From: Ectocarpus siliculosus
Taxonomy: Eukaryota > Sar > Phaeophyceae > Ectocarpales > Ectocarpaceae
Assembly (NCBI GenBank): GCA_000310025.1
Contig: FN649750.1
Coordinates: 1,939,617 to 1,954,134 of the forward strand
Direction: 5' to 3'
DNA length: 14,518 nucleotides
Shown here: one piece after another, positions 10,201 to 14,518 of the stretch
How positions within the stretch are numbered: position 1 is the stretch's first letter
Layout: each line of letters opens with the position of its first letter
The notes under the pieces: model-generated
What the model was told of the DNA's origin: nothing
Database searches by the model: none
The model's input: the letters and a program-made list of their open reading frames with translations, nothing else
Translations under genes and position numbers: made by a program

Positions 10201-11224
10201 AGCAGCCGCTATGCCTTTCGTGGGTGCAAAACCCCACCAAGCAATCCGGTTCTTTCATGATGTAGCGCTGCACGAACCGCCGTCTTTCGTTGAAGAAGTC
10301 CTGACTTCTTCTGTGTGAACCTCGGTCGGTTTGTCCCACGTGGTCGAGACAATACGACGACCCATTCTACCTAACACCGACTACTTTTGTGCCTAGGTTA
10401 GGTTAGGGCCTGGTTGTAGCGTGCAAATCTAAAATCGTGGCTGATTTGCACCGTTTGACGAACCGGTTGCTCTTTGGCGTAACATAACGCATGAGACACG
10501 CCAGCAACTACGGATCATACAACCACCGACGATGTAGTTATGCATATGCGGAGTAGGACACTCGCAGTGAAGGGTGACAATGCCGGCCTATAGTGCTGTT
10601 TGGTGCGCTCGGTCGTTACTCCCATCTGCGGGGCCTCTGACACTGGAAGAGCATGCACACTGGCTGTATGTTGGGTAACAGGAGCTAATTGCAAATCCGT
10701 GGTGTGTCGTTCTCTCCCTCTCTCTCGTGCATAATACAACGTGCTATGAGTCACGGCGCTCGTTGGTTCACCCGACATCCCTCACTATTCGTACAGCAGT
10801 GTGGCCACCCTATTACGTGCCAGGGCTGTGCAAGATGAAGTTCCTTGTTGAATGCTCGAGTATATACTGCTGATGTACAGCATGTGCATATGTACGCTGA
10901 ATATCAGCGGGGCATACCCTTAGACGAGAGCACACGGACGGGGACACGAAGTAGAGACACATACGCCGTTCTGTAGTCGGGTTAGGTCCTGCCCACCGGC
11001 CTTACCTCGGGTTTGAAGCGTTCCAGCGTTCCCGCAGGAAGCCCCGAACAGGCTCGCCCGAGCTGAGTCTTCAACAAGCTGTGCAGCTCCGTATCTAGCA
11101 CGCCGGCATCCAGCTGGTTCACCCGCATCACCGACAGCTCTGCTGGCTCGGCCAAGACTCCATAGACCCCCGCCGGCGACCTTCCTCCTGTCGGTTTGGT
11201 GTTGGCATTGTTGTTGGGCTCCAT
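1098..11224 (-). CDS. PEX2: PEX2-like peroxisomal RING E3 ubiquitin ligase, seven exons
   Basis: Coding exons in transcript order: 11224-11006, 9458-9381, 8881-8713, 7309-7122, 6681-6541, 2932-2612, 1235-1098. The joined length is 1254 nt (417 residues plus TGA), against about 305-335 in human and Arabidopsis. Motifs appear in family order: VNQLDA near residue 35, FKPE at 70, a WxxxRPTPGM segment at 88-96, LRYR at 101, QRLVHG at 186, FLKSGKYAT in exon 5, NRRLLW at 283, APLIN at 299, then the RING C363-x2-C366-x12-C379-x-H381-x2-C384-x2-C387-x12-C400-x2-C403. In known species PEX2 sits in the peroxisomal membrane with PEX10 and PEX12 and ubiquitinates the import receptor PEX5 so that it is recycled or degraded; that role is inferred here by homology. 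All introns are GT-AG with consistent phase. The extra length is Ala/Gly-rich sequence in exons 3, 4 and 6. No frame break is seen, so the gene looks functional. Family identity is firm; the exon 3/4 junction is the least certain. Confidence 0.92.
1398..1431. repeat. AG/GA microsatellite
   Basis: Near-continuous AG dinucleotides with one GG interruption, in PEX2 intron 6. Three overlapping short frames cross it; none looks coding. Confidence 0.9.
1711..1757. repeat. Internally deleted partial copy of the neighbouring hairpin arm
   Basis: CCGTCTTTCGAAA joins directly to TCAAGGAGATGGAGG and then a GGTGACTGTTGACG stretch. Relative to the right arm of the 1761-1908 element, read in reverse complement, about 30 bp between these blocks (the GAGCTAC...TCATTC part) are missing. 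It abuts the element, so it looks like a truncated tandem or nested copy. Confidence 0.7.
1761..1908. mobile_element. 148-bp near-continuous inverted repeat (MITE-like)
   Basis: The left arm (1761-1836) runs from TCTTTCGAAAGCTGAGCTAC through GGGTCATTC and GAGATGG to GGTGACC. The right arm (to 1908) is its reverse complement, with about ten substitutions and a 5-bp indel. The centre, around 1838, has essentially no loop, so the whole element can fold as one hairpin. It lies in PEX2 intron 6. Confidence 0.8.
2114..2333. mobile_element. 220-bp MITE-like element with 51-bp terminal inverted repeats
   Basis: The left arm 2114-2164 and the reverse complement of 2283-2333 match at 41 of 51 positions without gaps by hand alignment. 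The best shared block is ACGACACAAGAT, with CCGTA nearer the tip; weaker similarity may continue inward. No target-site duplication is obvious and there is no coding capacity. The arms have diverged about 20 %, so it is probably old. It lies in PEX2 intron 6. Confidence 0.75.
2612..2932 (-). CDS. PEX2: PEX2 exon 6 (NRRLLW, APLIN, first RING cysteine pair)
   Basis: Encodes residues 266-372. INYQFLNRRLLWDHWAKM aligns with human VGFEYMNRELLWHGFAEF. VVAPLINW matches LLPLINV, probably the last membrane segment. A long Gly/Ala/Arg-rich linker follows (about residues 305-355), replacing a shorter one in other species. CAEC (C363, C366) opens the RING. The exon ends NPAK at AAG|GTGACT, phase 0; the frame meets a TAG four codons into the intron. 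The linker is very GC-rich, with a GCC/GCG-dominated stretch at about 2640-2720. Confidence 0.93.
2933..2998 (-). other. Optional in-frame 22-codon extension of PEX2 exon 6
   Basis: The start of exon 6 is tandemly duplicated together with an upstream acceptor. GTGGGCAG|GTCCACAACCGCGC precedes this copy and CCCCTCAG|GTTCACGACC precedes the main one. The 66 nt between the two acceptors read VHNRADPGPCLINYR, then a Pro-rich linker, in frame with exon 6 (VHDRADPGPRPINYQ). The downstream acceptor has the better C-rich tract and restores the spacing of plant PEX2, so I use it. The upstream one could give a minor isoform. Confidence 0.7.
4313..4380. repeat. (ATGT)17 microsatellite
   Basis: Seventeen uninterrupted copies of ATGT (68 bp), followed by GTGTGT and ACGTACGTAC. 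It lies about 120 bp outside the left end of the foldback element, in PEX2 intron 5. Likely length-polymorphic. Confidence 0.97.
4499..5161. mobile_element. Foldback-type inverted-repeat element with internal tandem units
   Basis: A left arm (4499-4822) and right arm (4833-5161) are near-identical reverse complements around a 10-bp centre. The outer ends are CGCGAAATCG and CGATTTCGCG. Each arm has a unique outer part (about 128-133 bp) and two 92-bp units with a 101-bp period: 4627-4718 and 4728-4819 on the left, 4836-4927 and 4937-5028 on the right. Unit positions are exactly symmetric about 4827.5. Arms differ by scattered substitutions, a short replacement between units and indels near the tip. 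There is no coding capacity beyond translations of the repeat. This layout fits a non-autonomous foldback element or long-TIR MITE. I see no clear target-site duplication. Confidence 0.85.
6379..6485. repeat. Degenerate ~22-bp minisatellite, five copies
   Basis: Units beginning ATCTACG start at 6379, 6401, 6427, 6449 and 6471; unit lengths are 22, 26, 22, 22 and a partial. The shared core is ATCTACGG followed by an ACCAAGGAAG-like stretch. It lies in PEX2 intron 5 close to exon 5. The 22-bp period is not a multiple of three, so it is not a coding repeat. Confidence 0.8.
6541..6681 (-). CDS. PEX2: PEX2 exon 5 (hydrophobic segment, LKSGKYAT motif)
   Basis: Encodes residues 219-265. RLAWMVNLLLFLKSGKYAT aligns without gaps to human KLGGLINFLIFLQRGKFAT and to plant AASFLNLLSFLYTGRYRT. 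This is a putative membrane helix followed by the conserved G-[KR]-[YF] turn. The donor is CGCATG|GTGAGA, phase 0. The open frame runs about 14 codons past it, but leaving at GTGAGA restores the plant spacing between this block and exon 6 with no gap. Confidence 0.9.
6682..7121 (-). other. PEX2 intron 4 (440 nt)
   Basis: Starts GTGAGT and ends GCAAGCAG. The last six bases before the exon form AAGCAG, a tandem NAGNAG acceptor. No repeat or gene is recognised inside. Confidence 0.8.
7122..7309 (-). CDS. PEX2: PEX2 exon 4 (QRLVHG...WG membrane-domain block)
   Basis: Encodes residues 157-218 after two bases completing codon 156. The second half, AQRLVHGLLSVGVQW, aligns with human NQKIWYAVCTIGGRW and with plant SQKLWYCVATVGGQY. 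It is followed by RLRRHGLVHGWGGEDA, equivalent to the plant stretch ending FRRWGD. The first 29 residues are Ser/Thr/Pro/Gly-rich and poorly conserved. The acceptor is TTTCCACAG|AA; the donor GCG|GTGAGT is a strong consensus in phase 0. Confidence 0.85.
7310..8712 (-). other. PEX2 intron 3 (1403 nt)
   Basis: Starts GTGCTA and ends TTTCCACAG. It contains the AAC/AGC-rich low-complexity tract at 8222-8280. A 277-codon minus-strand frame (7883-7050) runs from this intron through exon 4, but only the exon 4 part has family similarity. Confidence 0.65.
8222..8280. repeat. AAC/GAC/AGC trinucleotide low-complexity tract
   Basis: Imperfect trinucleotide repeats (CAACAACAACAACGAC and similar) over about 59 bp in PEX2 intron 3. 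A translation would be poly-Val/Ala on the minus strand; I do not regard it as coding. Confidence 0.7.
8713..8881 (-). CDS. PEX2: PEX2 exon 3 (LRYR motif plus Ala/Gly-rich insert)
   Basis: Encodes residues 100-156, the last codon being split. GLRYRSER matches the plant LRYRDER motif at the same distance from RPTPG as in plants. A low-complexity stretch follows: six consecutive alanines from a (GCT)6 run at residues 123-128, then Gly/Ser/Glu-rich sequence absent from human and plant PEX2. The chosen donor is ACCAG|GTGCTA, leaving one base that joins AA of exon 4 to make Glu156. This donor is weak by consensus and is the least certain boundary of the model. The frame stops about 16 codons beyond it. 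Confidence 0.8.
8882..9380 (-). other. PEX2 intron 2 (499 nt)
   Basis: Starts GTGCCG and ends CTTCCAG. On the minus strand it is rich in T and TC (on the plus strand, A-rich stretches at 9090-9130 and 9295-9350). No element or RNA gene is recognised. Confidence 0.75.
9381..9458 (-). CDS. PEX2: PEX2 exon 2 (membrane-domain start, RPTPGM motif)
   Basis: Encodes residues 74-99, VDALFNLLMFRF through HRPTPGMHLQ. This corresponds to the human segment around LWRFTIYSKNATVGQS and the plant segment with KPTPG. The acceptor is GGTTTCAG|GTGGAC and the donor CTGCAG|GTGCCG, both phase 0. The exon is 78 nt. The donor sits in the palindrome CACCTGCAGGTG. Confidence 0.9.
9867..9912. repeat. 18-bp tandem repeat, about 2.5 copies
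   Basis: Units at 9867-9884 and 9885-9902 share GCATGGGCGCTATCTG and differ at two or three bases. A partial third copy follows from 9903. It lies inside PEX2 intron 1. Confidence 0.7.
10147..10212. repeat. Imperfect 34-bp tandem duplication
   Basis: TTGGAGCGTGTGCGCAGAGC at 10150 recurs as TTGGAGCGTTTGCGCACAGC at 10184, followed both times by AGCCG. The period is 34 bp. It lies in PEX2 intron 1. Confidence 0.65.
11006..11224 (-). CDS. PEX2: PEX2 exon 1 (start codon, N-terminal Pex2 motif)
   Basis: Encodes residues 1-73. The ATG at 11224-11222 is followed by an Asn/Pro/Gly-rich leader of about 30 residues, then RVNQLDAGVLDTEL, which matches the conserved start of the Pex2 domain (human has ISQLDALEL). 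LERFKPE closes the exon. The donor is GAG|GTAAGG (intron base 11005), phase 0. The flanking frame reaches a stop soon after the donor, which supports splicing here. Confidence 0.9.
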
Positions 11225-12468
11225 GGACGAGCGCGAACGAAAGAGTCAGCGTGTGGCGTGGTTGCGGTTGAACCCGCCCCCGCTAGTCCCCTGGAGCAGG
11301 ACACCCGATGATCTCGTACGGTTGGGTGCGTACAGTTTCGATGTCATCCAGCGCCGATCTACATAGGTTTGCTCCGTTTTACCGAGACCAAGCAGCGCTG
11401 CGATGAGAGCGTAGAAGTGAACCTGTGGTTAGCCAACAGCACGACTAGCGCATGCCACAGTATGGATGTATGGTGGACGGTGTATGGGTGATGGAGCAGG
11501 GAGCAGGGCACCGGGGGCGGGGCACGGGGGTGGTGTGAAATTTAAAAGTTATAATTCTGCGTAGACCCAGCCTCCCTTGATGGTGAGAGGACGGACCTCA
11601 CATGTAATGCCAATAGCAGTCAGCAGCTGGAGCGGGCGAAGCAGCGAGGAAACGAACAAGAGGTGTGAGTGTCTGTGTCACGATTGGCCGTATGGCCGAG
11701 TCTCACGGCGTGTCGATCTGATTGAATAACTACCTGCGGCGTTGATCATGCGAGACCAACGGATTAACAGCAGTGTCGACAACGAGACACGGACTTTGTA
11801 GACCTATCCGTAGTACTGTTTCGGACGAGGACACCAACAGGGTGCACGGCGGCACGTCACTCACGGCGGTACCGAGGGAACCCAACGATAGTGTTCATTG
11901 ATACGCAGGGTGTGTGCGACGAGGCGTTGGTGCTCGTCTTGGCCGAGACTCCAGAAACTACAGCGGCATTGTATGTAGCAGCCCCTTCCCGGGGCTCTCG
12001 TTCAAGCCCGACCTGTCTCGCTGGTGAGGTTCTTCGCATCGCAGAACAGGAACACGTGTGTGAAAATCGCTTGTTCGCGATTTGTTCTGTTGTTCCTTTA
12101 CAGTGTCAGCACGAATATAAACGAAGAGCCAAAAATCCAAATCCAACTGGGCACAAAATCAAAATCAAAATGCGTTATTATTAGAGAGTTTCGGAACAAA
12201 AGTTAGATATAAGAGCGTTTCAGATTTAGATTTTAGTTTAGGAATGTTCTGGGAAGATTATTCTGTGGCGAACAGTCTCAGATTTAAGAAATCTGGGACG
12301 TTTTATGACGTGGGTTCTAAACGTGCTCTGATTGGCTGATTGTCACAGTCTGGGAAGACCCACCGCACACACAACGCGCGGCCCTCCGACACCGGGAGCG
12401 CGAGGTACACACACACACACGATACCAGCAGCCAGCACACGCACCTCAACCTGGCTACAGGTCCCACC
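11225..12468. other. Divergent intergenic region between PEX2 and the transposase
   Basis: Should contain the PEX2 promoter and 5' untranslated region (minus strand) and the transposase upstream region (plus strand). I see no defensible TATA box or initiator. Visible structure: GC-rich purine repeats (GGAGCAGGGAGCAGGG) near 11490-11530, an AT-rich patch at about 11540-11560, A-rich short repeats at 12130-12180, and a 7-bp stem with a 3-base loop at 12279-12295. A 97-codon plus-strand frame at 11891-12184 has no recognisable motif. Confidence 0.55.
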
Positions 12469-14131
12469 ATGTCACGTCTGCGCATCCGTGAGAGGATCGC
12501 GCGCAAAACACGAGCGGTAGTGTTCTTGCAGTGCCGACAGATGTTCGAGGCCTACACCGACATGTGGATGGCATACAACATGGCCTTCATCTACACGATG
12601 GCGAGTCTTGTTACAGACGATGCGGCAACACGTGTTGCACGCCGAGACGTGACAAACTTCTTCAGCCCCCAAGACTGCATCAACTTTCTTCGCTTCACAC
12701 AGCCGCAGGTAGGTGCTTCCCAGTTCTCTGTGTGTATCCCACTTGGAAGAACGCCACACTGCTGTGCTGCTGCAAGACCATGCATGTAGGCAGCACCAGT
12801 ACACGGCACCGGGACACTTGTCCCCACACACTTTGTCCACATGTTGCCCGGGGTGTGTATGCAGCGGCAGAGCGATAGAAGAAGTGTTGAATGCACAAGC
12901 CGTGGGACTTCGGCGGATAGAGGGTGACACCACACTGCTTTGCTCCTTTTTTCTTCGTTCCAGATCATGCTTATGCTGGATCTTCTCTTGATCCCTGCGT
13001 TCATCCGAACCGACTGTGGGTTTGCCGTGAGTGGGCGAGAGGCTCTTTGCGTGCTACTGTATCGCCTGGCGTTTCCATGCCGTCTGAAAGACATGCGCTT
13101 GGTTTTCGGGTTGAGCGAGTCGTGCATCAGCGAAACGTTCAATTGGATGCTGCACTTCCTCGAGTTCAAATGGGGCTGGCTGCTCTCCCTCGACGTGGAG
13201 CGACTGAAGCCGAGGTTGGTGGAGTTCGCCGAAGCCATCTACAACGCGGATTGCCCTCTCACACACTGCTGGGGCTTCATCGACGGAACCGTCCGCGGCA
13301 TTGCGAGGTGTGTGTAATAATTATTGCCGCTTTTTCAATGGTCTATAGGAGTTAAAGCGGGGTGGGCACACCGGCAGTAGACTATTATGCAGAGAAACCG
13401 ATTCGCCGACTCTCACGAACAAAGTGAGGTTCAATTTTGTGATGTACCCAGGCAACAGTATGTCGGCCCGTTCTCCGTACGGTTCAAATGGAGCGACTGC
13501 TGAATCCCCCCAGCTTTTCATCATGTCGCCGGATTTGCATCGGCCAAACGCATGTTGTGTCGGTGCTTTTTGTTCTTGTACTCTTCGTAGGCCCGTGCGC
13601 TTCCAACGATGGTACTACAACGGCCACAAGAGGAAGCATGCCATCAAGTTTCAAGGCGTGATTACCCCTGATGGACTCTTCGTCGACATGTGGGGCCCTG
13701 TGCTTGGCACACGTCATGACAGTTACTTGCTTGCGCAGTCTGGACTGATGCAGAAGCTGGCAACACACTCTAACAGCCCTTCTGGCCACCCGTACTGCCT
13801 GTATGGAGACCCGGCATACGGTTTAAGCGACCATCTCGCCTGCCCTTTTAGTGCCTCATCCCACGGTCCACTTACGCCCGATATGGCCGACTTCAACCAG
13901 CGTATGAGCCACTGCAGGGTGGCCGTGGAGTGGGGCTTCAAGGAGATGACGAGCAAGTGGACGTTTGTAGACATGAAGCCGCAGCAGAAGTACCTGTTGA
14001 GCCCGGTAGGCAAGCAGTACCTAGTGGCTACCCTGCTCTCCAACATACACTCTTGCCTCAACGGAGGCAACCAGATTTCGCAGTTCTTTGACGTGCAGCC
14101 GCCCACCCTCCAGGAATACCTCAAGGTGTAA
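12469..14131 (+). CDS. PIF/Harbinger-type (HARBI1-like) DDE transposase, three exons
   Basis: Exons 12469-12708, 12964-13307 and 13591-14131 join to 1125 nt, 374 residues. Introns are CAG|GTAGGT...TTCCAG (255 nt, phase 0) and GAG|GTGTGT...TCGTAG (283 nt, phase 2, rebuilding Arg195). Residues about 118-147 resemble the helix-turn-helix of this family (YRLAFPCRLKDM...FGLSESCISETF). The DDE nuclease core follows: D187 in GFIDGTVRG, the NGHKRKHAIKFQ strand, GTRHDS (D238), D268 in YGDPAYG, E308 in VAVEWGFKEM. Such enzymes excise and insert Harbinger elements, usually at 3-bp targets and with a Myb-like partner; no partner is visible here. The ATG at 12469 has a favourable CCACC context; an in-frame ATG at 12340 would add 43 His/Thr-rich residues I doubt. 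No disrupting stop or frameshift, so it may be active or domesticated. Confidence 0.9.
12709..12963 (+). other. Transposase intron 1 (255 nt)
   Basis: GTAGGT donor and a pyrimidine-rich acceptor (TTTGCTCCTTTTTTCTTCG then TTCCAG). Removal joins FTQPQ to IMLMLDLL in phase 0. Confidence 0.9.
13308..13590 (+). other. Transposase intron 2 (283 nt)
   Basis: GTGTGT donor and an acceptor after TTTTTGTTCTTGTACTCTTCG ending TAG. It interrupts the nuclease core just after the first catalytic Asp. Removal makes GTVRGIAR continue into PVRFQRWYYNGHKR, as the family requires; without splicing both flanking frames stop or lose similarity. Confidence 0.9.
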
Positions 14132-14518
14132 GTCGTATAGTGTGTGACGTGTTTCAGACTTAAAACGGTGAACGCATCTAGTGATTGATGAAGAAACGCG
14201 AGCATGCCCTGTCGAGATACTCGCGCGACGAGGTGTTTGCACTGGGCATAAAAAGAGCAGGGTGGAAATTGTGGGTTAAATGCCTGTGATTTGCGCCATG
14301 GTTGAGCTTCGCCAACAAATGCCACGACCCAGTAGATTGAACGACCGGGGCGTTCTGGTGTGGTAGCATTAGCAAGTCCTTTGGTGTGTGGTTGTATGTT
14401 TGTGGGAAAATCAGGAGCTCTAGAGAGAGCCGGGAGGGCCCCTAGTGGAGGGGGTTCAGAGAAGTACCTGAACCCGTTTTAACTTCGTTTTTTTTACGCC
14501 CTCTTAACTGATCGTTTC
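14132..14518. other. Downstream flank of the transposase
   Basis: About 390 bases with no gene recognised. It should hold the transposase 3' untranslated region and possibly the element's right end. I compared it by eye with 10380-12460 for a matching terminal inverted repeat and found none. It ends with a hairpin at 14452-14475 and a T8 run near 14489-14496. Confidence 0.6.
14452..14475. repeat. 8-bp perfect inverted repeat
   Basis: GGGTTCAG and CTGAACCC separated by 8 bases, in the transposase downstream flank, with a T-rich stretch shortly after. It could be a subterminal element of the transposon; no function is claimed. Confidence 0.7.

Larger units (their letters stand above)
9459..11005 (-). 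other. PEX2 intron 1 (1547 nt)
   Basis: Starts GTAAGG and ends TTTCAG. It contains an 18-bp tandem repeat (9867-9902 plus a partial third copy), an imperfect 34-bp-period duplication (10150 and 10184), a 7-bp stem at 9690-9707 and a 9-bp-arm palindrome at 10292-10311. Overlapping open frames of 126 to 192 codons on both strands around 9691-10339 match nothing I recognise. Confidence 0.8.

Noticed and set aside
9740-10318. 192-codon plus-strand frame, with overlapping 126- and 162-codon minus-strand frames
   Set aside because: Basic, low-complexity translations including the 18-bp tandem repeat, lying within PEX2 intron 1, with no recognisable domain. They look like chance open frames in GC-rich DNA.
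10394-10411. TTAGG-like telomeric motif and a GGGCCTGGTTG sequence that might be a Harbinger terminus
   Set aside because: Only two TTAGG-type copies occur, and no matching inverted copy was found downstream of the transposase.
11891-12184. 97-codon plus-strand frame upstream of the transposase, considered as a Myb-like Harbinger partner
   Set aside because: There are no spaced tryptophans or other Myb/SANT features and its tail is low-complexity; insufficient support for a gene.

Overview
The window is nuclear DNA from a eukaryote. It is dominated by one spliced gene on the minus strand that no single open reading frame reveals: a PEX2-type peroxisome biogenesis RING protein. I assembled it from seven exons between 11224 (start codon) and 1098 (stop codon). 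Six introns (440 to 3608 nt) take up almost 90 % of the 10.1-kb locus. The joined exons give 417 residues with every exon junction in phase and every intron GT...AG. The protein has the conserved N-terminal Pex2 motif, the membrane-domain motifs in order, and all eight C3HC4 zinc ligands at its C-terminus. I recognised the family from general knowledge of human and plant PEX2; no search was run.

The introns are where the mobile and repetitive DNA sits. Intron 6 (1236-2611) holds two small inverted-repeat elements. Intron 5 (2933-6540) holds a 663-bp foldback element with internal 101-bp-period repeats, an (ATGT)17 microsatellite and a degenerate 22-bp minisatellite. Intron 3 has AAC-rich low-complexity DNA, and intron 1 has short tandem duplications.

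Upstream of PEX2, divergently oriented on the plus strand, is a three-exon PIF/Harbinger (HARBI1-like, DDE_Tnp_4) transposase gene (12469-14131). It encodes 374 residues with an apparently intact DDE triad. The two start codons are about 1.24 kb apart. I could not find terminal inverted repeats for this element in the window.

Bases 1 to about 269 are homopolymer-dominated and look like a poor-quality contig end rather than biology. Bases 270 to 1097 are the PEX2 downstream flank, with no gene I can support.

The organism is inferred, not proven. Long TE-filled introns with CT-rich acceptors, GC-rich codon use, Ala/Gly-rich insertions in a housekeeping protein, and a PEX2 closer in its motifs to plant/algal than animal forms suggest an alga, plausibly a brown alga or related stramenopile. 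The two genes are not functionally linked: one is a housekeeping E3 ligase component of peroxisomal import, the other a mobile-element enzyme.
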